Source: Pascua guehoae (lineage: Eukaryota; Basidiomycota; Tremellomycetes; Trichosporonales; Trichosporonaceae). From it: a stretch of 64,000 nucleotides of DNA. Made by a program: the position numbers and the translations under genes. The stretch is from positions 1 through 64,000 of the forward strand of contig BCJX01000007.1 of assembly GCA_001600415.1 (NCBI GenBank), written 5' to 3'. The notes under the pieces were generated by a model. The model ran no database searches. It saw only the letters and a list, made by a program, of their open reading frames with translations, and was not told the origin of the DNA. This document shows, in pieces, positions 1 through 11,159 of this stretch (its first letter is position 1; each line of letters starts with the position of its first letter).

Positions 1-34
1 AACCCCCTAACCCCCTAACCCCCCAACCCTCCCC
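1..34. repeat. Telomeric repeat, C-rich strand
   Basis: The first bases read as consecutive CCCCCTAA units that degrade into runs of C with AA. On the minus strand this is TTAGGGGG, the telomere repeat known from Cryptococcus and relatives. Only about three units are present, so the assembly stops just inside the telomere. Orientation (C-rich strand 5' at base 1) fits a left chromosome end. Confidence 0.9.
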
Positions 35-445
35 AGGCGCACAAGATTGCGAGTCTTTCTGTCTTTATCCCAACAAGAGCGGACTCGAGGACGGACATCA
101 CCAGGGCCATGGCGCTCGAGGCGGCGGGCTCTCTCCGTGTCCTCGGAATACCTCGTGTCCTTGGAATGCAGGCTGAATCACAGGAACCCACGGGCAACAA
201 GGAGGGGGAGCGAGCCCTCTCACACCGAAGCGGCCCCAGACTGCCCGACGCGTCTTCCGCCAGACGCGCCCCGCCAGACGCGGTTCTGACTCTAGACATT
301 TATTACAGTCCAGCTGGCCTCTTGACAGGTCGATGAGAAGCCAACGAGCGCTCATGATAACATTAAGACTATGCTAAATGCGACAACGCCTGGACGCGTA
401 GGCACTGGACAAGGTTGGCCGGCGGGCCAATGGTCCCCGCGGCAT

Positions 446-1909
446 TCACGTTACATTTTGGCTGCAGGGCCAGCGGGACTTAACCGTCAAACACGCAATG
501 CGCCAGCCCGCGGCCGACGTGGGTGTGGCGCCCTGTGCCAGCATCTCGTCCAGCTCGGACCACCGCAACAGCCCGGTGACGAGCTGGCCAACGTCGCGGT
601 GGCCGGGCATTTCGTCCCCCAGCATACGCTCGAGCGCCCCGCGGTTCAGCCCGAGGGTACGCACAAAAAGGATCTTGTACCCATCGCGCACACCCAAGTC
701 GGACCACGTCCTCGCGCAGCGCGTCTCGACGTCTTCCTCGCACTCGTCGTCGTCCACGTCGGCGGCGGTGAATCGCCGTGAGGGGTTGGCCGCGAACCAC
801 TCTTGATGTGGTTCAAACGTGTGGCCCTGGTGTCAAAACTGCCACTTTTGTAAAGTACGTACCATGTCGCTACACATGACATAGACGCCCCCACCCCCGC
901 GCGCAAGGTGGCCACAGCGTCGGACGCGCATGTTGCGCGCAATGCCACAGTAGCAGCGTTCGAGCGTGAAGTCGCCAGTCTCCTTGTTCTCTTTAAAGAA
1001 AAGGTGGCCGTACGTGCCACACAGTGGCTCCCACTCCCGATCACCTGGGCCGCTCCAGATTGTGCCCGGGATCCGCTCCAGACGGCCGAGCTGTGCGCGT
1101 GTCATCGTTTGGGTCGCGAGAATATCTCGGATGATATCGAATTCCGGTCCCCGCACTAAAATCAGGGCCGCGGTGTTGAACGCGCCCAGGCCGCGGGCCA
1201 CTGACATGGCCAGTGTGTCGTCGTTGTGCGAGGGCGAGTTGATCGCCAGCTGGATCCGCACGGCATTGGCGCAGAACGACTCGACGTGGACGTGCGGCTT
1301 GACAAAGTCGCGCACAAACGGACAAAAAACGGTCCGCGCGTCCGAGGCCGATGGCCTTTGCGTGGGGAGGAGGGGCCCACGGGTCAAAGGGGGCGGCCTT
1401 GGGCGGCGCTTGGCGAGGGGGGCGCGGGGAGCGGCACTGGTGCGCGCGCGCTTGGAGCAGGCGGCGGAGAAGGACGATGACGCGGTTTGTGGGGCCAAGG
1501 CGTGGTCGCGGACACCGAGGTACTGGTCCTGCACATACAATGTTGCCGTGGCACTGAAAGTGCGGGCGGTTGCCATTGCCCATGTGTCGGCATTATGTGG
1601 GGTCGAGTTGAGGGCGAGTTGGATTCGAACGGTGTTGGTCCAGAACCAGTCGTGGAGGTGTGGGTTGATAAAGTCGTTTATGAGTCGACAAAGATTGTCT
1701 GGGCGTCCGAGGCCAATAGCCTTTGCGTAAGGATGGTCCCACCGGTCAAACACCGCTGGTGGCGGGTTGGGCATGGCATCGACACGACGGCGCTTGTCCA
1801 GCGGTACGCGAGCAGTTGTGCTCGGGCAGGGGCAGTGGGCGGTCGGCCGTGGCAGACACAAACGACGACGACACAGTGAGGGCGGCGACGGCGTGATCTC
1901 TGATGACAT
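446..1909 (-). CDS. Subtelomeric protein with repeated ~90-residue modules, unknown function
   Basis: Two exons are supported: 1909-863 and 826-446, separated by a 36-nt intron with donor GTACGT and acceptor GACACCAG; the joined frame runs without a stop to 446 (about 476 aa). Residues 54-145 and about 172-267 are diverged copies of one module sharing KAIGLGR, VRIQLA(L/I)NS, HN-D-T-AM and an RD-LA-QT ending. In the second copy the KAIGLGR part sits in another frame and the reading frame returns after a one-base difference in a T run, so two indels compensate. After the modules comes a Cys-containing stretch and an acidic, well-formed C-terminus. I recognise no family. The start is uncertain because a third module lies upstream in broken frames. 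Confidence 0.5.
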
Positions 1910-2442
1910 TGTACTTGTCGCTTAGGGGGTTGTCGAGCGTGAGTTGTACACTGCCTGGTCCGAGTGTAGCGTGGCATTTTCTTGGGCCGAGGCGCTGTCG
2001 TGATGGTCTGCGGGCGCTGTTGGCAAATGAGGTGGCGGAGGGGGCATGTGTGGTGGCGGTGGCAGTACAGTCGGCCGTACCCAACCCCTCCTGCAGGCAC
2101 CTCCTGCATGTGGTCGACTGGGCCACGAGCGGGTGGTGGCGGGATGTGAGTGGCGCTTCAAAGTAGTACTCGTATCTGTCGTCCTTGGTGGTCATGTGTG
2201 AGGATAGTGAGAACGAGTCAAGGACCAGCTGGATGCGGCACCCATTGCTCAAATGAGGCCGGGTGGATGTAAGGCCTGATGATATCCTCAATGAATCGAT
2301 AGAGGTTGTCCGGACGGCCGACACCAATGGCCTTCAGGTGGCTCCCACGGGCCAAATGGCGGCGCCGTGGCCTCGGCTTTGGGGGGGGGGGGGGGGGGAA
2401 GAAGAGAAGAGGTTGAGAAGCCGTCACATTGGAGAGTGCCAA
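1857..2442 (-). pseudogene. Third, broken copy of the subtelomeric module
   Basis: On the minus strand 2355-2250 encodes a KAIGVGRPDNLYRFIEDII segment clearly related to the modules of the downstream gene. The match continues in a second frame from about 2243 (RIQLVLDSF) after a two-base loss relative to the intact copy, and the module end (VIRDHAVAALTVSSSF) appears at about 1985-1857 after roughly 150 extra bases. A proline run upstream is encoded by an 18-bp homopolymer. It is either a decayed 5' part of the gene or exons whose introns I cannot define; the unequal frames favour decay. Confidence 0.5.
2381..2398. repeat. G18 homopolymer
   Basis: Eighteen consecutive G on the plus strand, giving a proline run on the minus strand next to the broken module copy. 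The length may vary between reads or strains. Confidence 0.9.
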
Positions 2443-2940
2443 TCATCCATGTACATACATGCTGTTGAGATGAGAGAAGAAGCGATGCATGAATACTTTA
2501 GAGGAACATGAGTGTTATATACAACTAGGGAGCAGCGGTATAGAGGCCGACCCTATGGTCGCAATGTGGCAAGTGGATGCAAGAGTGGCAGAAGTGCCAC
2601 TTTGACACATGCCGTGCGTGACATGTCTTCGGTGCAGTCCCATCTGGGCATGTGAGCCAAATATTGGCGATATGGACACGTGCGTACATACCTCAAGGTC
2701 GCCACCACCGATGATTGCCATTTGCGGCGCCTGAAAGGAGACGTAAACATCCTCCATGGCGGGCGGCGATCAAGGATGGGTCTGTGATGGGATGAGAAAC
2801 AAGTTGACGTGGAAAGGAAGGCGGTGCGAGGAGGTGCATTGCCATCAGCGCGCTCCTAAGCAACCAAGGCTTTGCCACTTTGCCACAATCGCGCCACCGT
2901 GCAACCAGCTGGCAGCCTGGTCCTAGCGTCCATGCATAAT
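2443..2940. other. Intergenic, no gene seen
   Basis: No convincing reading frame. Several copies of GTGGCA/TGCCAC occur (for example near 2567, 2587 and 2876), the same short motif that recurs upstream of other genes in this window. Confidence 0.5.
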
Positions 2941-4840
2941 CTACATCCATGCCCAACTGCAACCCTTCTCGATGCTTGTCTCTAGGGTCTCGACCCCATC
3001 TTCGAGTGTCATGATGACGCGGCGGCGCTTGCGCACATTACCTTCGCAGACGAGCGCGGCGACACTGGCGTCAATCTCCCCAACGTGTCGTGTCTTGCGT
3101 GCCCCGGCCTCGGCCTCGAGCTCGGCCTTGATCTCGGCCTTGATCTTGGCCTTGATCTTGGCCTTGATATCGGCCTCGATCTCGCCGAGGCGGCGAGTCT
3201 TGTGCCCCGCGACCTCGGCCTCAATCTCCCGCAGGCGGCGTGTCTTGTACTGCTCGACCTCGGCCTCAATCTCGACGCGGCGGCGTGCATTGTACGCCTC
3301 GAGGTCGGCGTCGACGACTATCCTGTGGTACTCGGCGGCCTGTGCAGCCTCGCGAGCGATAGTCGTGGCGCGCGTAAAGTAGTTGGCACGTTCTTCGGCC
3401 ATGGTCGCCAGGGCGGACAGGTCGAGATGTTGTCCCACCAGCTGCACAACCTCGTCGTAGAGACTGGCCTTTTGTGTAGCGAGGTCCTGCTGGGCGCGCT
3501 CGATCGACTCCGAGAACGAGTTGAACTCGCGCTGACGCTCGGCAATGACACGCTCGAGGTCTTCGGCCTCTTGACGTGCACTCGCTGCAGACTCTTGGAC
3601 CTGTTCGAGCTCGGCTTTGCGTTCCTCGAGCCTGTCCATGCGCTTCTGGAGTTTACGATCAAGCTTGCCAACGTCTTCTTCAAGTTCGCCATGGACGCGC
3701 TGCAGCTCGCCGACAGCAGCACTCCACTGGCCATGCAGTTCTTGAATGTCGACGAGGGCCTCGGCGGGGACGCTCACGAGCGACGAGTTGGCAGAGGGGT
3801 CGAGGGCAGACGCATCGTGATGCTCCCCGCACGAGTCGCCGCACCGCGCCTGCTCTGGCGACTCGCTCCACGAGTTTTGTTCTGGCGGGTTGTGCTCTGG
3901 CGACTCGTCCGAGTCGTCCCACTCTGGCGGGGGCTGGAGAGGAGAGCCGGGGGGAGGATAATCGCCTTTGAGTCAGCATGGACGAGCAGCAGCTGCACTC
4001 ACTGTCAGGTGCAAAGTTGTCAGCACCGACCTCGGGTGTGCTCCAGCGATCCGGCGAGTCGTACGCTGGCGCCTGGGTGTTGAGCGGCGGCGTGTCAAAT
4101 GCTGGCGCCAGCGAGTCGTCAAACGGCTGCGAGTCGTCAAACGGCGGCTGCGACTCGTCAAGTGGCGCCTGGGTGTCATAAACCGGTGCCTGTGAAACCG
4201 GCGCCTGGGTGTCGTCAAACGCGTCAAACGGGGTCGGGGCCGGGGCAAACGGGGCCTGGTTGGGTGTCTGCTCAAATGACCGCGCCTCCCTAAACGCAGG
4301 CGTGTGCGCTGTCGACAACACTAATGTCAGCACGGACAGTTACCCACGGTACTCACGCATCTGCTGCGCACCGACGCTCTGCTCTGCACCGACGCCCTGC
4401 GGCGCACCGACTTGGGCGCCTTGCGCACCATCTGTTATCAGCACAGCAGCCACAATGCACTCACTGTTGGCACGCGAAGCCCTTGAAGCCCACTGCTCAC
4501 AGTCGTCTAATGTCAGCGACACCCTGGCCATTGAATTGTACACACCCTCGAGACGCTGGAGAATGGCGGCCCCGTGGCGGTCCACGTGTGCGCGCGCCAT
4601 GTCAATCACGGCCGTGACCTTTGGGGCCGACGTGCGCCTGTGGCGCGCGCCAGTGCCCGCAAGGTCGACGAGGTGGTTGTAGAGGGCCACGGCTTGCTTG
4701 TTGGCCGTGTCGCCGAGGCCCGCCCATGCCGCAAACGCCCGTCGCATGTCGCGGAAGCCGTTGCCGAGGCGCCAGTCGGTATTACCGCAGAGGTACACCC
4801 GAAACGCGTCGAGGAACGGTTTCGGATCACGGGCGGACAT
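2941..4840 (-). CDS. Coiled-coil protein with charged C-terminal repeats, unknown function
   Basis: Five exons join in frame: 4840-4546, 4506-4465, 4431-4357, 4320-4003 and 3965-2941, about 584 aa. The four introns are 33-39 nt with GTGAGT/GTGTGT donors and acceptors such as CTGACATTAG. The N-terminal ~110 residues look globular and helical. Residues about 140-310 are low complexity, rich in Pro, Gln, Asp and TQAP-type repeats. The C-terminal ~270 residues are a long coiled coil that ends in tandem units built on RR-(V/L)-EIEAE-V followed by a KIKAKIKAEIKAELEAE tract and a basic KRRR patch. The start at 4840 (MSARDPKPF) was preferred to an upstream ATG because the intervening residues do not look coding. 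No family recognised; a structural or chromatin-associated role would be speculation. Confidence 0.65.
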
Positions 4841-4945
4841 GGTGGATGCGAGAACGAATAGGAATGCGAGTTGAGAGATGTTTGTTGTCACACAACCAAA
4901 GAGATCGCCGGCATGGGCGGATGACACAGGGTTCAGGGTCCACGC

Positions 4946-4978
4946 GGTTGACGTGTGGTTGACGTGTGGTTGACGTCA
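4946..4978. promoter_or_regulatory. Triplicated TGACGT element upstream of the coiled-coil gene
   Basis: Three spaced copies of TTGACGT lie about 105-135 bp upstream of the ATG at 4840; the last forms the full palindrome TGACGTCA (4971-4978), the classic CREB/ATF-type bZIP site. Regulation by a bZIP factor is inferred only from this match. Confidence 0.45.
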
Positions 4979-5124
4979 CTTGCGCTTGCCGCCCACTCGC
5001 CGTGCTTTTGCCACCCACTTGCCGCCCGCCTCCCATTTGCCACTAGCCACTGCCGCTTCACTTTTGCCACCACCGTTTCAACCATCCATCTCGTTTCAAC
5101 TTCTCGCATTCCCATTCGTCGAGG

Positions 5125-5509
5125 ATGCCGCCGCAACGCAAGATTATCCACACGTACGGTCGTAGGAACAAGAAGCCGTACGAGCCGTACCAGTGCGTGA
5201 GCACGCGTCTTACCGCACTGGCCAACCCAAGCCGAAGCCGGCTTCCTCCACGTCCAAGGCCGTGCCCAAGACCGCGTCCATGGGTGCACCCTCGCCCCCT
5301 GCCCGTGGGAACCGAGACCCTTGTCGTCTGATGCATCTGACCCGCACGTGTGTATGTGTGCACTGCTCCCGCTGACACCCACAGCCGTCAAGACCACAAT
5401 ACACGCGTCCATTGTACATCCGTAATCTGCCGACAAGCCGCGCGCTGGCGAGCAGGACATCGCTTGATTGAAATGAAAGTATACCTGACACCACCGAAGC
5501 AGTGGCAGT
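5125..5509 (+). CDS. Possible small or truncated gene beginning MPPQRKIIHTYGRR
   Basis: An ATG at 5125 opens a basic N-terminus ending near PYEPYQ, followed by GTGCGTGAG, a plausible donor. Downstream a frame rich in Pro, Lys, Ser and Thr (5215-5325) and then an acceptor-like CTGACACCCACAG at 5372-5384 suggest two short introns and a stop near 5509. The exon joins are not unique and I recognise no family. It may be the 5' remnant of a larger gene. Confidence 0.25.
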
Positions 5510-7295
5510 GACCAGTGTCCATTGGGCAGTGGCTGGTGAAACGCTTGGGTGGCAATGGGATCATGGGGCTCACGACTATGGTATGTCATTGGAAAATGCT
5601 GCGGCTTGGATGTATGTACTGTGCCACGCACCCTATCCTGCCCACCGCTACTCGCGCTGAGGTTGGCGCAAAGTGTAGGGGCCGTGCAGAGCGCACAGGG
5701 CGGTTGCGGGGTCGCAAAGTGTCTAGACAGAAATTTATCTGGGAGATAGAAAGTAAAACGGGAGGGAGGGAGCGAACAACTGCAGTGCGGCTGGCTCACT
5801 GGACCTTGGGTTGGCTAGTGTCGCACGCTTGGCGCTGTGGGTTTGCGATTTTGAGGAGCATGGCGGTCATCGAGCATGGGTAGTACCGGAAAGCATTGGC
5901 GATGAGGAGATGGAGGAAGACGAGGATGAGGCCCTCCATTCAACCGTTTGTGAGGGCATCGGCGGGAGGGAGGGGGGTAGTTTGTAGGGTTGAGATGCTC
6001 TCTGCAGACTTAACCAGCTACTAACTACTTTGTCCGACAGTGTCTGGTTTACGATAATGACGGTGAAAGACTGGATGCTGCCTGTGAGCGCCACACGTAA
6101 CCCGTAAGAGTTCTTGAACCCGCCGTCTCACAAACTTGAGCGCCATTATTGGCTTGTCGAGCGTCACAAGCCGAAAGCTTCATGGCCACCACGTTGTCAA
6201 CATTCAGCCGACCTCCTCCCACCGATCAAAGTGGTTGCGGCTATGGAGTGTTTGTGATCACCGGTGGCCCCTCACATTCCGCGGCCGAGGCACAAGTTAC
6301 GTCACCTGGTCTAGGCAGATGGAGAGCTTCCATACTTGTTCAGATCCTCCCCCGCGCCTGTTACCAACCACTCTGGGGCCAGTGAAGCATAGAGAAAGAC
6401 AGGAACGACTATCCGGCTGTGCTGGGGCTGGGCTCCAAGTCGTCCCTGTGTCACCAAATCTTGAGCCGGGCAGAAGGACAGCCCAGTGGATAAAGGTTCT
6501 GCTGCCAAGACAGGGTGGCTTAACTGTGGCGCTCCGTTCGGCAAGTCAGGAGATCTCGTGAGGAGCCCAGCGATTGTTCAAACTGAAACACATTAGCATT
6601 GCCCAAACGCCATGGGGATTCTGGACTCTTGCACTGCCCAGCACGAGGGTCAAAAGCTTTCAGTATCCACTGCTGACATTGCGAGCATTGAATTCCACGT
6701 AGCCTGCCGTGTGGAGGTCTTGTGGGTGGGAGGCAGACTGAGAGGCAGCTGGGAGTCGGGCCGAGATGCATCGGGAGTGTGTTGTGATACGCAGTTGGAG
6801 GCGGGCTCGTGACCGGAACTGGGGAGTTGCAGAGGAATCATGGCTGTGCTAGGATAAAGAGGAGGTGGTGTCTGGCTGGGAGGGCTGTGCTTGCATACAA
6901 TGATGGCGCACAGAGCATTCCAACGGGTTGTCGGCATGTCGGCTATTCTCCGCTCCCGTCCGTCGCCCGAGATCTCTTGGCGCTCTGAATGAGGACCATA
7001 GCACCCACCGGTGTACCCATGTACAGTCGAAAGTCGAAAGGGAGCGAACGACACGAGGCAACCAACCAACAAGAACAAATTGCACAAGCCAGAAGACTGG
7101 CAGATCTCCAAGTCCCCACCGTGCACCATGTCACCCGATGGATCAAAGAGATCTCACGACCTCAACCCCACTACTGAGGATGCAGCGCAGCATTAACATC
7201 ACCATGTACCCCGATCCAAGCACCGCCACATCAACGTCCAGCTTAAAGCGATGAGGATGCGACTTTGAGAGCTCCCCCACACACTGCCCCACAAC
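5510..7295. other. Subtelomeric intergenic stretch
   Basis: About 1.8 kb with no reading frame that shows the G/C third-position bias or spliceable structure of the neighbouring genes. Frames of 140-160 codons exist on both strands but look random. The last few hundred bases should contain the promoter of the membrane protein gene at 7296. Confidence 0.5.
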
Positions 7296-8935
7296 ATGAC
7301 TACTCCCTCTTATCAACAAGTCGACCAGCGACCAAGTCCGGTACATCACGACTCACACCTTGATAACGACGTCTCGTCCGATGTGGATGCGGTACACGGC
7401 GGGCTCAAGGACGCACATCACGTCGCCCTGTTGATCGCGGCTTGGATCACCTCTCTCCTGGGTCTCGCGTGTGTGGTCGTAGGAGTGGTTTTGACCTTTC
7501 GCTACATCAGCGATGACCCTCCCATTTCGCTCTCCAGCACCGAAAAGGAGGTGATGATCCTTGGTATCACCACGGCTGTCACAGTGTGTACAGAGGTCTG
7601 CGGTTACGTCCACAGCATATCTCTCAAGACGGCTCTCGCCAAGAAGGGAAAGCTCCATTTCAACTCGAATCCGCGCCTCATCACGCGGGCCGGTACCAGC
7701 TTCGGTTCGGCCAACGGAGGTCTCGCAAACTTCATGTGGGGTGTATGTCTCGTATATGCATACGCCCCAGCGGCGTGGCTGTACGGCGAGCCTGGTACCT
7801 TGACGTTTTCGCCCATTCCGCTGTACACGCTCGGTGCTTGTGTGGCAATACTAGGGTTCATCGCGATCGAGTCATTGACGAGTGGTCGTCTCCTAAAACT
7901 CGGGAACAACCCCCTCGCCACATGTAAATGCCTGGACGACAATCAGATGGTCACAAGACAGCCTGGGCGATGCATGCGACCATTGGGCGACACGGCATTG
8001 CCCGCCAACGAACCCACATGCCCTTTGGGCCGCCAGCCGTCAATGTGGAAGTGCATCAAAACCGTTCGCATAATCGTCCTCGCTATCTGGTTCGTCGCGT
8101 TTTGCACTCTAAGTATCCCGGTTGTCGCAATGATCGTAAACCCTTCCAACATGTACTCTCCCGATCAAACGTGTCAAGGTGTACCGATCAACTGGAGTCT
8201 CTTTCACGGTCCGTCCAGTGAGCGAAACGCGACAATCTATTCTTGCCAACCAAACCTCTATATTTTCACGGGAAAGCTACCAAGTGAAAAATACAGAGAC
8301 GTTGACAAATACGGAAACAGAGCCATACTGGTGTTCATCGGCGGGGCTATCCAACTTCCAATCACCTTTGCCCTTCATCTCTGTGAACTCGGGGTTCTCC
8401 TCTCTCGAGACGAGTCTATTTGGCGAAAGGCGTCGAGCCCCCGCGGTGCCAAAGTCGAGACGTCAACACTGGGCGCAGTGGCGGGCAGCTGGGAGTCGGT
8501 GATGCTCCTCGTGGCAAAGGTTGTCATTCACTGGCTGTTTGGAAGCATGTTTAGTGTGCCGTACATCGAAGGCGCATACATTTTCGTTGTCCCCGTAAGT
8601 ATCTGTACCACCCGAGCCAAAGCTTTGGCGTTGCTCACTGCCAGTCGGTCTATCTTTGTATTGCAATGTTCGTCCTGTGCATCTTCATCACATTCCTGGC
8701 TCTTCGACGCAGGTCAGGGCCCCAACCAACAACCTTTGGCCACATCCAGACGCTTGCCAACTTGATCGACGAGTGGGCATCACCCGTGATGTTCTGGGGT
8801 GACAAAGGTGCGGGGGCCTCCCAGGCTCTTGACAATGGTGTGTTCTCTCATTTAGCTGACGAGAAGGCACAAGCAGTGATTCCTCGGACGAGGTTCGACA
8901 TGCAGGTAGGTTCTGTTTTGCCGTCCTCAAGCTAA
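7296..8935 (+). CDS. Multi-pass membrane protein, unknown function
   Basis: Two exons (7296-8594 and 8645-8935) flank a 50-nt intron with donor GTAAGT and acceptor CTCACTGCCAG; the join is in frame and gives 529 aa. A hydrophilic N-terminus of about 40 residues precedes roughly seven or eight hydrophobic segments (about 45-70, 83-105, 145-165, 175-195, 250-275, 340-360, 395-420 and one just after the splice junction), separated by a Cys-containing loop (CKCLDD, CPLG) and a lumenal or outer loop with NWS and NAT glycosylation sequons. The C-terminal ~75 residues are soluble. No transporter signature is recognised. A GTAGGT near the end could be a further donor, so the C-terminus is not certain. 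Confidence 0.75.
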
Positions 8936-9296
8936 AATTGAGGCACAAGCAGCCGGAAGCTGCCACAAGTACGGATGTATGGTCGGTATGCCAGGGCCTA
9001 GACATCGAGGCAAGCGGGAGCGCCTTGGGCCAAGGACGAACGCGCGCGGGCGATTCGAATGCGTGGGAGCGCCTGAGGACGAGTACGAAGACGCGGGGGA
9101 CGAAAACTCACACCTGGGGATTTGCGCTGGCGTGGAGCATGCAACCCCTGGGGGCGAGTGCACAAAGGTCCGTTTGGATGCCCAGGCTTGCGGCGGCTCG
9201 AGAAAGAGTGCGAAACCCGTTGTTCGGTGTCGCCTTGCGCCACACGATGGACGTTTGTGTGAGCAGGTGGGACCTTGAGTGCGCCCCGCGAGCGAT

Positions 9297-9298
<2 letters not shown>

Positions 9299-9357
<59 letters not shown>
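9299..9357. repeat. G59 homopolymer
   Basis: Fifty-nine uninterrupted G on the plus strand. A tract of this length can form stacked G-quadruplexes and is difficult to sequence, so its exact length is uncertain. It lies between the membrane protein gene and the exon-like fragments downstream. Confidence 0.95.
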
Positions 9358-9358
<1 letters not shown>

Positions 9359-9680
9359 TAGGGGAGGCTGGCTCAGAATGTGTCAAAAGAGAACGAAAAC
9401 GGACACGGGTTCGGAGAGACGCACTGCAGACATGCAGACGTGCTGGCGTGTGGAAGTGCAGTTACCCAGCCGGTGGGGCCCATGCCGAGGACGCACGCGC
9501 ACGGGACGAGAACTCACGTCGTAGAGCCGAAGCGCGGACAAATACCCGGGGACATGGCTTCAGTGCACGTATAAAGCTCTCGGCACAATGTCACTTCTCC
9601 TCTGCCCTCTCTTCCACTTGCAATCACATCCTGGCGACCACGTGCTGTTGTCCAGCCGTCGCACTGGTTCGTTCAGTCGG

Positions 9681-9912
9681 CAGCAACGCGCTGTGCCGCT
9701 ACAAGTCCGTCCACGAGCTGGCCCGCTGGGTCGGCCACAAGCTGGCCCGCAACCGTCGCGCTTCGACGCCGCGCGAGTGCCCCATCCCGCTCGTCCCGTT
9801 GCAAGGAGACCGAGACGAGCTGGCGCGGGGCAGACCATGGGAACGGACCGATTGCCTCGACGTGGGACAAGCACACGCCGAAGACCGCCCCAGTGTACTG
9901 GATGCCTTCTAG
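9681..9912 (+). pseudogene. Exon-like fragment with strong coding bias
   Basis: A frame ending with TAG at 9910-9912 reads YKSVHELARWVGHKLARN and later GDRDELARG with a marked preference for C or G at third positions, unlike the surroundings. A TATAAA lies at 9570-9575. No ATG can be connected without a non-canonical splice, so this is a terminal exon of an unresolved gene or a remnant. A related RDELAR-containing stretch is found on the opposite strand near 10200-10300. Confidence 0.3.
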
Positions 9913-10038
9913 CCGCACGCGCTGAACTCGGTGGGCAGACGCGCACGCGGACGCTGGTTGGTCAGTCTCAATGGCGTCAAGGGTAAACTCACTGGCGCGT
10001 TACGTCACAAGTGGCAATGTTGCGGGTTTCAGAACTCT

Positions 10039-10772
10039 TCAAATCAAGTTCGTCTGAATCCGCGGCAGCCGTTGCGCGCCAGCCGTGGAGCGGCTCCAAC
10101 TCGACAAGTCTGCGGGAACGATGGCGTGAGCAAGGAAAGTTGATCCGTGTCCGACGCCGATCACGCGCGCACGATCCCGTGAGTGGTCCCGCGCCAACTC
10201 GTCGCGACGCTCGTGCAGTGACCCCATTCGGGAGGACTGACAGCGGAATGAGAAGCAGAGGGCGTGCGGGTGCGCGGGCGCGAGGGTATGGGTGTGGACC
10301 GGCCGGGGCGAGCGCACAGGATGCTGTGGGTGAGTGCTTAGGGTATACGGGCGTGCGACATGTGTCGCGCGCAGAGTAACGTTGATGAGCAGTTTGTTGA
10401 CAAAGGAAATGAACTCGCACTCACACGCAGGTTCACCCAGTTGAACTCCTGGATCGAATCCTGGACGTGTCCTTGTGCGTTGTGAATTGTGATATTGTGA
10501 TCGCCCAACTCCACGTGGAAAGAGGTACTCGCGCCGCGCGCCGCGCGCGCGCCACATTGGGACAGCCGGGACAGGGAAAAGCGAGGGGCGCAACATGGGT
10601 TACGTGTGACGGCCAGCCCAGCTGACGCTGGTGCTGACGTCAACGCCGACGCCGACGCCGACGCCGAAGCCGACAACTAGGAGACACAAAACTCACACCA
10701 ATTGCTCCGACAGCACTCACGATGCTGTGGTAAAAAGCTGCTCTCTCTGGGGTCCACCGTTGTTGAGCATTT
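10039..10772 (-). pseudogene. Exon-like fragments of an unresolved minus-strand gene
   Basis: A possible start at 10772 (MLNNGGPQREQ) is followed by a donor GTGAGTGCTG and an acceptor CTCCTAG. A convincing internal exon near 10530-10436 reads FHVELGDHNITIHNAQGHV and ends at a GTGTGAGTG donor; an acceptor CTCACCCACAG near 10323 leads to a stretch containing RRDELARDHSRDR. Frames between these pieces do not all agree, so the gene may be decayed or my exon choice may be wrong. No function can be given. Confidence 0.3.
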
Positions 10773-11002
10773 ATCGGTCAACGTGTATCGGCGTCACCGA
10801 CGTCGTGCAGCGCCGACGGCGTCCAAAACGCTCCAAGTCGACCGGGACCATGTCGGGATCGACGAGGGCAACCCATTGCGAGAGGCTCGAGGCCGAAACA
10901 TACGAGATGAGCGGTAGAGACTGTTGGCAGAGGTGAATGGTTTGAAAACAAGTGACCAGGGAAGGAAGGTAATCGCGCGCGCACCCTCCTGGGTGGCATG
11001 TC

Positions 11003-11010
11003 TATATAAA
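11003..11010 (+). promoter_or_regulatory. TATA box of the Cys-rich protein gene
   Basis: TATATAAA stands about 150 bp upstream of the ATG at 11160, followed by a pyrimidine-rich CT/CA leader, the usual arrangement of a strong core promoter here. Confidence 0.55.
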
Positions 11011-11159
11011 CCCATTCCTTTGGCCACTTTGACATTGTTCACCACGCCACCTCGGCCACATCAGCCACCTTCCTCACCACTTCTTCCACTCGCCCCACTC
11101 TCCCCACTCTCCCCACTTGCTCTGCACGCTCAACTCGCTCAACTCGCTCAACTCGCACC

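Larger units (their letters stand above)
8936..11002. other. Ambiguous region with exon-like fragments
   Basis: About 2 kb holding a 59-G tract and two exon-like fragments described separately (9681-9912 plus strand and about 10100-10770 minus strand). Several donor/acceptor pairs typical of this genome are present, for example minus-strand GTGAGTGCTG near 10720 and CTCACCCACAG near 10323, but no single consistent gene model emerges. Confidence 0.5.

Noticed and set aside
8938..9912. Single 324-codon plus-strand frame across the G59 tract
   Set aside because: The part before and through the G run has no coding bias and would contain a long polyglycine; only the last ~75 codons look coding.
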